A stretch of DNA of 64,000 bases from Ruminococcaceae bacterium OttesenSCG-928-I18 (lineage in GTDB: Bacteria; Bacillota; Clostridia; Oscillospirales; Ruminococcaceae), in assembly GCA_030266325.1 (NCBI GenBank), contig JAJDHT010000002.1, forward strand, positions 52,551 to 116,550. Reading direction: 5' to 3'. Below are positions 47,511 to 56,899 of the stretch, in pieces. The notes beneath the pieces are model-generated. The model worked only from the letters and a program-made list of their open reading frames with translations, ran no database searches and was not told the DNA's origin. The position numbers and the translations under genes were made by a program. The first letter of the stretch is position 1. The number at the start of each line of letters is the position of its first letter.

Positions 47511-47726
47511 TTGATCCCCAGCATTTTCCCGACTTCCTCATGGGAGTATGTCCGGGTAGGGGGATTGGCCTCATACTCAGCAATAAGTTTCAGGTCATAT
47601 TCATCTTCCAGTTTCTCAAAAAAGGCTTCCTTTACAGCCTCGGACAGACTTACCCCGTGCAGGTTGGCATAGCTTTCCATCATAGCCTTCTCCTGGTCGG
47701 AGACACGTAATGATACATGAGCCATT
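47507..47726 (-). CDS. RelB/DinJ-like antitoxin
   Basis: MAHVSLRVSDQEKAMMESYANLHGVSLSEAVKEAFFEKLEDEYDLKL; 4-bp overlap with toxin gene. Confidence 0.85.
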
Positions 47727-47808
47727 GTGACACCACCTTTCTGTATCACATTGTAACACAATTGGTGGTTGAAGATCAACCACACACAGCAAAAACAAGG
47801 AGGAACAT

Positions 47809-48285
47809 ATGACTAAAGACGAACTGAACCGTGTCCGCAAAATGGGGATCGCCATAAAGGCAAAACAGATGGAGGCGGAATTCCTGCGGGATATAGCCGG
47901 GAAAGCCACCAGCACCATATCTGCCACAAAAGCAAGTGGAACGAGCCGCCGCAGCAGGGTGGAAGATGCTGTGGTCGCGCTTGTGGACTTGGAGGTGGAG
48001 ATTGACCAACAGATACTGGAATTCAAGGATATCCGCCTGCAGGCGGCCATGGAGATTAACAAGCTGAAAAGCACCGAAGAACGGGTTGTGCTTCAAATGC
48101 GGTATTTGGCCTGCAGGAAGTGGGAAGATATTGCGGATGATTTGGGGTATAGCGTCCAACATATTTACAGGTTGCATGGCTGCGCCCTTGAAAAGATGAG
48201 AGTAAATGAGAGTAAAAAATGTGATAAAGTATATGTGGGTAAGAGTCCACACAGCGATGCTGAGGAGACAGACCATGACAGCTGA
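47809..48285 (+). CDS. DUF1492/ArpU-like phage regulator with sigma-like HTH
   Basis: STEERVVLQMRYLACRKWEDIADDLGYSVQHIYRLHGCALEKM. Confidence 0.75.
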   Translation: MTKDELNRVRKMGIAIKAKQMEAEFLRDIAGKATSTISATKASGTSRRSRVEDAVVALVDLEVEIDQQILEFKDIRLQAAMEINKLKSTEERVVLQMRYLACRKWEDIADDLGYSVQHIYRLHGCALEKMRVNESKKCDKVYVGKSPHSDAEETDHDS

Positions 48286-48709
48286 CCAGTTTGTCCGGAA
48301 ATACAATCGTGCGGCGGCCGATATCGGCCTGATCCATTCCGTGACGTTGCAGCCGCCGGAGGGCACGAGCGATCCGCAGAACTGTGATGTAGTCGCGAGT
48401 GGTGGTGGCGTCAGCTTCCTGCTGTCGGTGGAGAACGGCCTGCTGTATGACCTGACTGTCCTGGCGCCGGTGGGCGGTAACGTCGAAGCCTGTCTCGTCA
48501 TCTTCCATCTGGTGATGGGGATAGCGGCGGGGATTTCAAAGAAAGCCTGCAACGGTGCATTGCGGCGTCTTGGGTTCTATGACAGCCGGTTCCTTCACGG
48601 CACCAAGACCCGGATTCGTGGCTATGCGGCCGAGGTTCGGGTCACGACACTGCTGGATATGAAGCACGTCATGTTCCAGCTTTTGAAACAGAGAGGACGA
48701 TCAGGATGA
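48275..48709 (+). CDS. Phage hypothetical protein
   Basis: MTADQFVRKYNRAAADIGLIHSVTLQ; overlaps flanking ORFs. Confidence 0.5.
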   Translation: MTADQFVRKYNRAAADIGLIHSVTLQPPEGTSDPQNCDVVASGGGVSFLLSVENGLLYDLTVLAPVGGNVEACLVIFHLVMGIAAGISKKACNGALRRLGFYDSRFLHGTKTRIRGYAAEVRVTTLLDMKHVMFQLLKQRGRSG

Positions 48710-49830
48710 TCCTTCACATGTGCCCGGTATGCCGACACCCCATTCCACAGCAGCAGCGGTATTGCCTGCAGTGTACCGATAGGGCCCAGCAGGATAGAGC
48801 AGAACAGCGAGCGGCAAGCTCGCGAAGGTATAACGCGCAACGCGATGGGAAGTACATGACGTTCTATCAGTCTCGCGAATGGAAGGTGCTGCGACAGCAG
48901 CTTCTCAGCGAGAGAGGGTATCGCTGCGAGGGCGAAGGATGTAACGACATCGCTGTAGAAGTACACCATACCCACCCATTGGACACACCGAACGGTTGGG
49001 CGAGACGACTAGACCCTACTAACTGTAGGATTTTGTGCACAAGATGCCACAATTTCCACCACAAAAGATTCGGTGGTGCAGGGCGGGGACAAATGAGACC
49101 GGGGGGTGCTTGTTACGTTGGCATTGACCTGTCGAGCGGAGGTGATCTTACAAGCATTGCGTTGGATTTTGACATTACCGATATGGTGAATACCCTGCCC
49201 ATAGAGATTCCACCGGCTGACACCCCCCAGCCGGTGAGCTATCTCTACTCCCACAGCTTCATGCCCAAAGGACGGTTGGATGAGCATATCAAAACAGACT
49301 TCGCACCGTACGACGAGTGGGCCAATGAGGGGCTCATCACCATCACCGGCGGGGACAGCGATTTCAAAAATGACTACAAATTCATCGTAAACCACCTGCG
49401 CGAGATCCAGGAGAAATATGACCTCACGTTTTTGGGAATCGCCTATGATCCACATAACGCGGATGCTTTTCTCTCCGACCTGGAAGAGTTCGGCGCGCCC
49501 TTGCTCGAGGTGAAACAGAGCGCTCGGTACTTGAACGACGCGACCGAGGATATCCGGCTGGAAATTAAGTCGGGGCGTACCCTGCACGACCGAAGAAACG
49601 CTCTGCTGACCTGGAGCATGGCCAACGCCAAAACTACAAAGAACAGTTTCGGGGAGATCAAAGTCGATAAGGAACCCACGGCCAGGAAGAAACGGATTGA
49701 CCCGGTGGACGCCTGTATTGACGCCCGGACCATGCGTATCAAGATGCCGCAGGGAATCGATGCCGCGGCCGAGATGGAAAAATACCTCGAAAGGATGGGG
49801 TGGAAAAAAACAGATGCCGAACCTATTTAA
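48706..49830 (+). CDS. Chimeric ORF: HNH endonuclease fused to TerL C-terminal nuclease domain (terminase remnant)
   Basis: N-term VHHTHPLDTPNGWARRLDPTNCRILCTRCHNFHH (HNH); C-term CYVGIDLSSGGDLTSIALDF, AYDPHNADAFLSDLEEFG, RKKRIDPVDACIDA (TerL nuclease); no Walker A/B. Confidence 0.85.
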   Translation: MILHMCPVCRHPIPQQQRYCLQCTDRAQQDRAEQRAASSRRYNAQRDGKYMTFYQSREWKVLRQQLLSERGYRCEGEGCNDIAVEVHHTHPLDTPNGWARRLDPTNCRILCTRCHNFHHKRFGGAGRGQMRPGGACYVGIDLSSGGDLTSIALDFDITDMVNTLPIEIPPADTPQPVSYLYSHSFMPKGRLDEHIKTDFAPYDEWANEGLITITGGDSDFKNDYKFIVNHLREIQEKYDLTFLGIAYDPHNADAFLSDLEEFGAPLLEVKQSARYLNDATEDIRLEIKSGRTLHDRRNALLTWSMANAKTTKNSFGEIKVDKEPTARKKRIDPVDACIDARTMRIKMPQGIDAAAEMEKYLERMGWKKTDAEPI

Positions 49831-51145
49831 ATCTTTCACCGGGGCAATGGGTGGGTTTTTTAAGAACCTGACCAAATCCGGACGCCGGGAAATCATGACT
49901 CTCAATGAACTCATCGATTTTCTGAACCTGAGCGGTGTACCACGGGGCAAGCTGTCCGAAGCCACCTATTTCGCCTGCCTCAAAATCCTGTCGGAGAGCG
50001 TGGGAAAACTTCCGCTGCATCTCATGCAGCACCAGAAAAACGGGGGAGTGGACAAGGCCCGAGACCACCCCCTGTATTTCATCCTCAAGACTCGGCCCAA
50101 TCCATACATGACGTCGACTTCTTTCTGGGCTACTGTGGAAATCAACCGAAACCATTACGGCAACGCCTACGTGCTCATCAATAACCTCGGCAGTCCAAAA
50201 GATACCACACTGTGGATCCTCGACCCGACAAAAGTCCGTGTGTGGTGGGATGACGCGAAGATGCTCTCGACTGTTTCGGATGTGTGGTACCTCTACCACG
50301 CCCCCGACGGGAAAACCTACAAGTTTTCCAGTAGTCAGATCTTGCACTTTAAAACTTCCACGTCTTTCGATGGGATTACCGGTCTTTCGGTCAGCGAGAT
50401 TCTGGCCACCACCTTAAAGGGCGCGCAAAAAGCTCAGGATCTCGTTAACAAAATGTACGAGACCGGGTTCGTGGCAAAGGCGGTCGTGCAATATACCGGA
50501 GGCTTGAACGATGAGAACGCCAAAATATTCTCAAAGCAAATCGAGGATTTTGCTCTCGGGAAAGATGAGGACCTCAGGGCCATCATCCCCCTGCCGTATG
50601 GCGCACAGCTGAATCCCCTGAACATGAAGTTCACCGATGCCGAATACATGGCCGTCCGTAAACACACCGCCCTGCAGATCGCCGCGGCCTTCGGTATCAA
50701 GCCCAACCAGATTAACGACTACGAAAAAGCGAGCTATGCCAGCGCAGAAGCGCAGCAGCTCGCTTTTTACGTGGATACTCTTCTCTTCATCCTCAAACAG
50801 TATGAGGAGGAAACTACGTTCAAGCTGCTCGGGAAGGATGAATGTGCCAAAAAGGGCTTGCACTGGAAGTTCAACGTGTCGGTCATCCTTCGTGCCGACC
50901 AAAAAACACAGATAGAGACGCTCCGCATGGGCGTTGCGGGCTTCATCTATACACCGAACGAGGCGAGGGCGATGCTAGATAAACCGGCCCTGCCGGGCGG
51001 AGATCAGCTTGTCGGTAACGGATCTACCATCCCACTCACCAAAGTAGGCGACCAGTACCCGGCGGGAGGAGGTGAATCGATTAATGAATACGGAAAAAGG
51101 AATCATCCGGAAAGCAGCACAGGTGGGCCTGAAACAGGTCGATGA
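49814..51145 (+). CDS. Phage portal protein (HK97 family)
   Basis: LSEATYFACLKILSESVGKLPLHLM...RPNPYMTSTSFWATVEINRNHYGNAYVLI. Confidence 0.93.
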   Translation: MPNLFKSFTGAMGGFFKNLTKSGRREIMTLNELIDFLNLSGVPRGKLSEATYFACLKILSESVGKLPLHLMQHQKNGGVDKARDHPLYFILKTRPNPYMTSTSFWATVEINRNHYGNAYVLINNLGSPKDTTLWILDPTKVRVWWDDAKMLSTVSDVWYLYHAPDGKTYKFSSSQILHFKTSTSFDGITGLSVSEILATTLKGAQKAQDLVNKMYETGFVAKAVVQYTGGLNDENAKIFSKQIEDFALGKDEDLRAIIPLPYGAQLNPLNMKFTDAEYMAVRKHTALQIAAAFGIKPNQINDYEKASYASAEAQQLAFYVDTLLFILKQYEEETTFKLLGKDECAKKGLHWKFNVSVILRADQKTQIETLRMGVAGFIYTPNEARAMLDKPALPGGDQLVGNGSTIPLTKVGDQYPAGGGESINEYGKRNHPESSTGGPETGR

Positions 51146-51821
51146 GAAGGATCTGGCGAAAATTAACCAGATGGCCTTGCGAACCCTGACCGCCGAGGAG
51201 GTTTTTGTGTTCAAATTGGCCATGTGTGATAACGAAATCGACCGTACACATGAAGCCTTCACGGCAAAAACCCTCACACAACTCGCGGCACTCTACGTGG
51301 GCCGGACCATCATCGCTGACCATGAACGCTCTACGCATAACCAGTGCGCCCGAATCTTCGACACGGAAGTGATCTCCGCTGCCGGCCAAACCGGCATCGG
51401 TGAGACATACAGCCAACTGGTAGCGCATTGCTACATGCTGAGGAACCCCGGTACCGAGGCAATGATCGCCGATATCGAAGGCGGGATCAAAAAAGAAGTC
51501 AGCGTTGGCTGCCGGATCGGCGCCGCTGTCTGCTCTGTGTGCGGTACGGATAACGTCAAAACTTGGTGCGATCATATCCCCGGTAAAGACTACGATGGCG
51601 AAAAATGCCATTTCCTGCTCGAAGGTGCCAAAGACGCCTATGAGGTGTCGTTCGTGGCTGTGCCTGCCCAGCCTAGGGCTGGTGTCATCAAAGCCTATGG
51701 CGCCCAGCCACCCGCGGGTACTGACGAACCGGATCCTGAAACAGAAAAAAACGAAGAACTCGCCGAAAGACAGCTCGAACTCAATCTCGCAGCTGCATTT
51801 CTATCATCCACAGATGTATAA
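51072..51821 (+). CDS. Phage prohead protease-like protein
   Basis: IDRTHEAFTAKTLTQLAALYVGRTIIADHE...IEGGIKKEVSVGCRI...YEVSFVAVPAQPRAG; upstream of capsid. Confidence 0.8.
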   Translation: MNRLMNTEKGIIRKAAQVGLKQVDEKDLAKINQMALRTLTAEEVFVFKLAMCDNEIDRTHEAFTAKTLTQLAALYVGRTIIADHERSTHNQCARIFDTEVISAAGQTGIGETYSQLVAHCYMLRNPGTEAMIADIEGGIKKEVSVGCRIGAAVCSVCGTDNVKTWCDHIPGKDYDGEKCHFLLEGAKDAYEVSFVAVPAQPRAGVIKAYGAQPPAGTDEPDPETEKNEELAERQLELNLAAAFLSSTDV

Positions 51822-51844
51822 CCCTGAAGGAGGTAATTGTACAC

Positions 51845-52984
51845 ATGAACGCTACAATGAAAGATCTTCTCGTGAAAATGCGGGCAAAACACAAAGAGGC
51901 CGACGCCGCTCACGTGGCTGGGGACAAGGACAAGACCGCGGCACTGCTGGTGGAATTCAACACACTGAAAGAGGAGTACGACGTCGCCGAACAGCTGTTC
52001 CAGGCCGAAAAGGCCCTCGTGCCGGATTTCAAAGAGGCCGAGGCCAAAGCAAAGGCCGGGTTCGAAGGGCAGACCGAGAACGGATATACACTCATCGGGA
52101 AAATTCTGCGCGGAAAACAACTGAGCGACAAAGAGGCTGCCCTGATCGTTGACGGTACCGACGGCGAAAACTACCTCATCCCCGAAGATGTGCGCCTCGA
52201 TATCATCGAACTGCGTAAGCAGTACAAGAGCGCCAAAGACCTTGTCACCGTCATCCCCACCGCGTCCATGACCGGCGGCTTCAACTTCGAGGCGGGCGGC
52301 ATCACAGGCCTGCAGGAGTTCGATGACGGCGACGATATCCCCGTGAGCGATCAGCCCAAATTTGAGCGCAAACCCTTCCGCATCGCGCTCAAAGGGAAAC
52401 TGATTCCTGTTTCCAATGTCCTGCAACAGGTGGAGAAGGCGGGGCTTTTGGCCTACATCAATGCCTGGTTTGTGAAAAATGCCATGTTCAGCGAGAACAA
52501 GGATATTTTCGACACCCTGAAAGACGGCCTCACCGCCAAGAGCATCAAGGGTCTGGATCAGCTGCGCAAGGCGATGAACAAGGATCTTGATCCCTCCGCT
52601 AAAGTGGGCGCAAAGATCGTCACGAACCAGACCGGTTTCGACCTGATGGACGAGGAAAAGGACGAAAACGGCCGCGGGCTGCTGCAGCCGGATCCGGTTA
52701 ATCCTACCGTCCTCAAATTCAAAGGGTACCCCATCGAAGTGTTCTCCGACAGCGAGCTACCTAACATCACCAGCACCACCAAGGCTCCGCTGTTCTTCGG
52801 CGCCATCGATGCTGCCGACTACTTCATCGACCTGATGGGGCTCCAGTTCGCGTCTTCCGAACATTTCCTGTTCGGGAAAAACCAGACCGCGCTGCGCGTG
52901 ATCGAAGGGTACGACAACCTGCAGGCCGATATCGGCGCGATCTTCTACGCAGGATTCGAAGCGAAACCGGTCACCACACCGTAA
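51845..52984 (+). CDS. Phage major capsid protein (HK97 family)
   Basis: GGFNFEAGGITGLQEFDDGDDIPVSDQPKFERKPFRIALKGKLIPVSNVL. Confidence 0.92.
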   Translation: MNATMKDLLVKMRAKHKEADAAHVAGDKDKTAALLVEFNTLKEEYDVAEQLFQAEKALVPDFKEAEAKAKAGFEGQTENGYTLIGKILRGKQLSDKEAALIVDGTDGENYLIPEDVRLDIIELRKQYKSAKDLVTVIPTASMTGGFNFEAGGITGLQEFDDGDDIPVSDQPKFERKPFRIALKGKLIPVSNVLQQVEKAGLLAYINAWFVKNAMFSENKDIFDTLKDGLTAKSIKGLDQLRKAMNKDLDPSAKVGAKIVTNQTGFDLMDEEKDENGRGLLQPDPVNPTVLKFKGYPIEVFSDSELPNITSTTKAPLFFGAIDAADYFIDLMGLQFASSEHFLFGKNQTALRVIEGYDNLQADIGAIFYAGFEAKPVTTP

Positions 52985-53000
52985 CCCAGGGAGGTGCCAC

Positions 53001-53330
53001 ATGGCCGACAATACTGAGCCTGCAGAGGAGCTCCGGCCCGTGACTCTCCAGGAGGCCCGAGACTTTTGCAGCGACGATATCCAGGACGAGGCGAATGATC
53101 GGACGCTCACCATGCTCATCAAGGCGGCCGACCGGTACCTGCAGGACGCACTGGGAAAAGAGTACGATATAGACGACGAGAGGGCCAAGTTGTTGGCCCT
53201 CTCACTCGTTGACGAATGGTACAACGCCGGGGCCAAAACACAAAAGGTCAGCGCGAGTATCGAAAAAATGAAGTCCGATTTCCTGTTTCAGATTCGTGTC
53301 GGCGCGAAAGGGGCGCAGGAAAATGGCTAG
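53001..53330 (+). CDS. Head-tail connector (gp6-like)
   Basis: LQEARDFCSDDIQDEANDRTLTMLIKAADRYLQDALGKEYD; position. Confidence 0.8.
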   Translation: MADNTEPAEELRPVTLQEARDFCSDDIQDEANDRTLTMLIKAADRYLQDALGKEYDIDDERAKLLALSLVDEWYNAGAKTQKVSASIEKMKSDFLFQIRVGAKGAQENG

Positions 53331-53625
53331 GCGTAAGCCCATCCAGGTACAGGCCTGCAACGAGGACGGCGAATGGGGGCATTTCGCCAATTGCCGCGCG
53401 GATATTACCGGCACCGGCGGTAGTGAGTACAACGCCGCAGGCGCTGAACAGGCATCGTTCCAGAAAAGGTTTCGCGTGAAGTACCACAAAAGCCTGGCAA
53501 ACCTCATCCCCCAGGCCACGCGCATCGTCTTCGATGAGAAAATGTACGACGTGGTCGCCATCGACGATTTCGAAGAACGGCATATCGAGCTCGTGTTCAG
53601 AACGGAGGCACGGCATGGCAGATAG
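53323..53625 (+). CDS. Head closure protein
   Basis: Size, position; FRVKYHKSLANLIPQATRIVFDEKMYDVVAIDDFEERHIELVF. Confidence 0.75.
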   Translation: MARRKPIQVQACNEDGEWGHFANCRADITGTGGSEYNAAGAEQASFQKRFRVKYHKSLANLIPQATRIVFDEKMYDVVAIDDFEERHIELVFRTEARHGR

Positions 53626-54010
53626 GACGGTCGGGCCTGATGGATTCGCCGCCGCGATCGGCAGCATCCTCCAGGAGTACGGTTCCGATGTTGTGGACGG
53701 TACAAAAGTTCTGACCGACAAGGTGGCAAAAAAAACCGTCTCGACACTTAAAAAGACCAGCCCCGTGGGACCCGGGAAAAGAGGCAAGAGGTATCGTACC
53801 AGATGGACCTCTACGGAACAGATCAGCAGCGTTTTTGGAAAGGTCGTGGCCGTACACAACACCAAGGCAGGGCTTACACATCTTACTGAACATGGACACC
53901 AGCTGCGCCAGGGTGGACGCACTCGCGCCATCCCCCACATCGCACCTGCAGAAAAACAGGCCGTTCAGGAGTTCGAAGAAGGACTGGAGAAGGTGATTCA
54001 GAATGGCTGA
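53615..54010 (+). CDS. HK97 gp10-like protein
   Basis: TLKKTSPVGPGKRGKRYRTRW...LTHLTEHGHQLRQGGRTRAIPHIAPAEK. Confidence 0.85.
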   Translation: MADRTVGPDGFAAAIGSILQEYGSDVVDGTKVLTDKVAKKTVSTLKKTSPVGPGKRGKRYRTRWTSTEQISSVFGKVVAVHNTKAGLTHLTEHGHQLRQGGRTRAIPHIAPAEKQAVQEFEEGLEKVIQNG

Positions 54011-54347
54011 GTACATGTCTTGGGCTGAATGCGCCGACACAAAAGAGTGGCTAGAACAGACCGGCATCCGCACCACAGAGGCTTCCTTCCGCACCCCGCC
54101 TGCGTTCCCATACCAGACCTTCTTCGAATTTTGGGAGACGCAGGGCCCCGATATGGTGCCCGGCGCATTGCAACTCGTGGAAATTCACGTTGACCAGTAC
54201 CAGGAGACAAAAAACCGTGATCATGAGCATTTACTCGAAGACCTCCTCGCACAGGAAGGGGTCAATTACACAAAAGAACGTACGTGGGTCGACACTGAAA
54301 AAATGTGGCAGACCGCGTACGAATTCTCACTTTTTAAGAAAGGGTGA
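54003..54347 (+). CDS. Tail terminator/completion-like protein
   Basis: Position between gp10-like and major tail genes. Confidence 0.6.
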   Translation: MAEYMSWAECADTKEWLEQTGIRTTEASFRTPPAFPYQTFFEFWETQGPDMVPGALQLVEIHVDQYQETKNRDHEHLLEDLLAQEGVNYTKERTWVDTEKMWQTAYEFSLFKKG

Positions 54348-54353
54348 CAAAAA

Positions 54354-54934
54354 TGGCTGAACCTAAACGCATCATCCTCGGTAGCGGGCATTTCTATGTT
54401 GCTGAGTACGATGCAGCACAAACCACACTGCCGACCGACAGCGAAATCGAAAAACCCGAAAACCGCCTCGGGTTTGCCAAGGGCGGCGCGGAGCTGGAAT
54501 ACAAACCCAGTTTCTACGAGGCCAAAGACGATCTTGGTCGCGTCGCAAAACAGATCATGACTGAGGAAGAGGCACTCATGAAGTCCGGCGTGATGACACT
54601 GAACGCGTCTACCCTTGAGCGCCTTAGCAGCACCGCACGTATTGACAGCTCTGCCCCAACCGGCAAACGCATCGTCAAGATCGGCGGCATCGGGAACCAG
54701 AACGGGAAAAAATACGTTATCCGGTTCCACCACGTCGACAAGGCTGACGGAGATATCCGCATCACCATCGTCGGCAACAACCAGGCCGGTTTCACCATGG
54801 CCTTCGAGCCCGACAAGGAAACGGTTGTCGATGTCGAGTTTAAGGCCCTGCCCATGGATGACGAGGGTACCCTCATCATCTACGAGGAATCCGACCCGAC
54901 AACCGATCCTGAGCCTGATCCTGAGGAGCCCTAA
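54354..54934 (+). CDS. Major tail protein
   Basis: Position; acidic Asp/Glu/Pro C-terminus. Confidence 0.75.
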
Positions 54935-54942
54935 AATATTAC

Positions 54943-54972
54943 GGTCGCGCCCGGACAACTCCGGGCGCGGCT
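54943..54972 (+). terminator. Hairpin after major tail gene
   Basis: CGCGCCCGGAcaacTCCGGGCGCG. Confidence 0.6.
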
Positions 54973-55050
54973 GCATAGATTCTACATCCCTGCGCAAGGG
55001 GTGGAATTGTTCAAAGAGACATTCTTCCCCCTGCTATTGAGCACTCGCCC

Positions 55051-56667
55051 TTATGGCTGTGTTTCGATGATATTTATTCGAAATGTGCCTGTCGCTGTGT
55101 CTCCATTGTCATTCGTCGCTTTAGCAGAAATGGAATAGGTCGCAGCGACATTTGCATCAACCGTTGCATGCGCATTTCCGTTTGCGTCTACTACTATCGC
55201 AGGATCACTGGATGTCCAGGTGATCTCTTTCCCCTCAAAGGAACCCCAGGCTGTAGCTGTCAGCGCCACAACCTCCCCGGTGCTTTTGTTTAGATAAACC
55301 CTATCCGACGGCACTTCAATGCCTCCGAGAATAACCACCTCTACCAAGGTAGTTGCGATGTAGGTCGCTCCATAGGTTCCGGTTACTGACGCTGTCAAAG
55401 TAACTTCGCCTTCCTGGCGACCCGTCATATTTCCATGTTCGTCTATCATTACGAAACTTTCATTACTAACAGCGTAGTAGGGTTTTTGGTTTATCGCGTC
55501 GCCTGTGGTGTCAGCGACGGGGTGAGCTATCAGTTCGTCAATGTAAGCGTAGTATTTTGGCTTTGCGAAGGATATTCCTCCCAGAGGAATATCCGCTCTC
55601 ACGGTGACGTTGAGGAAAGCGAAGAGAGCAATACCTCTATCACCACCACCAGTCGTAGCATTAAAGGATGCTGCAACGGTGACGGGAGAGTTATCTGGGG
55701 TTTCTTTGAGGCCCGTTATGAGAGCGTCAGTCGAGGAGGAAGCCTGGTCTACTCTCACATTGTCCCCCCAGACCTCAACTTTCAAGTTGCTCACTGGAAC
55801 TTTCTTGATTTCTTTATGATTCGAATCCAAAAACATATAGCTCGCATTCGCTGTTTCGCCTACGCGAATATCCAGGGAAGTAGGGTCTACTACCAGGTAA
55901 GATGCCTCAGTAGTTATATACCACTTGTCGGCAGTAAAAGCCTCGTCGACACCATTTATACGCGTAGAGTGACTTGCTACCCCGGGAGGAGAAGAAGACA
56001 TTTTAAAGGCATTCTCTCTGATTTGTAAGTAGTAGATGTCTGCGAGAGCATTTCTACCGTCCACCGTTGAATTTAACACATCATCAAAGGTGGATGAGCT
56101 GTCTGCTACTGCCGCCTTCACCTCCACCGGCACAAAGGCAAATGTGGAACCTAGCAAGGTGAGGCAGAGGAGGAAGGAGAAAAGTCCTTTGAGTTTTTTA
56201 CGGTACCGGATAGCCAATACCAATAGTCCCACCGCCGCCAAGGCCAATATGCTTAGCAAAGCCAGAGGTGAATCGTCTCCTGTCTGGGGCGAAGTATGCC
56301 TTGCTGTGGCAGATTGGCTCACTGCCCCAGGCACTGTAGCAACCAAAGAAAACTCCTTCATCTCACCAGAGGCAAGTGCCCCTGTAGAGATGGACGTTGC
56401 ACCAGATTGAAGAACAAGCCCCTCAGGTAAGGTCAAGGCTAGCGATACGTCTTCCATATTCATTTGGTTGGTGTTGGTCACCTGCACCTTGATGTTGACC
56501 GTATCTCCTGATACATAGTCCGTTTTATCTGTGGTTAAATCTACCGTGATACCGTATTGCGTGACTGTTTCTGCCTGCACTGTGGTGGGCATAAAACAGA
56601 AGATAGCCACGACTACAAGCAGTATGACAGTTGCAATTAACGGAAATCTCCTTTTACTCGCTGACAT
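55051..56667 (-). CDS. Secreted surface protein with internal SPQTGD sorting-like motif and Ig-like (BIG2) repeats
   Basis: GGGAGGGG RBS, MSASKRRFPLIATVILLVVVAIFCFMPTTVQA; internal HTSPQTGDDSPLALLSILALAAVGLLVLAIRYRKK; ITWTSSDPAIVVDANGNAHATVD. Confidence 0.75.
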   Translation of the reverse strand: MSASKRRFPLIATVILLVVVAIFCFMPTTVQAETVTQYGITVDLTTDKTDYVSGDTVNIKVQVTNTNQMNMEDVSLALTLPEGLVLQSGATSISTGALASGEMKEFSLVATVPGAVSQSATARHTSPQTGDDSPLALLSILALAAVGLLVLAIRYRKKLKGLFSFLLCLTLLGSTFAFVPVEVKAAVADSSSTFDDVLNSTVDGRNALADIYYLQIRENAFKMSSSPPGVASHSTRINGVDEAFTADKWYITTEASYLVVDPTSLDIRVGETANASYMFLDSNHKEIKKVPVSNLKVEVWGDNVRVDQASSSTDALITGLKETPDNSPVTVAASFNATTGGGDRGIALFAFLNVTVRADIPLGGISFAKPKYYAYIDELIAHPVADTTGDAINQKPYYAVSNESFVMIDEHGNMTGRQEGEVTLTASVTGTYGATYIATTLVEVVILGGIEVPSDRVYLNKSTGEVVALTATAWGSFEGKEITWTSSDPAIVVDANGNAHATVDANVAATYSISAKATNDNGDTATGTFRINIIETQP

Positions 56668-56899
56668 AAAACCCCTCCCTATCACCGAAATCCCTTCGAA
56701 CACGTTCATTTTAACAGTTCGAACACTGTATGTAAAATAAAAAAAACAAGATAGATTGTTAATTGTTGCTCAGATGTTTTAAAGTTACGTGACAGCAGCG
56801 ATACTTAGTTGATTTTTGTAAAAGATTGATTCGAATTTCTTGGTTTAAATAATTGCCCCTTTCTTCTGCTTTGGAGGAAGGGGAAGGAGGCCTGCAAAG

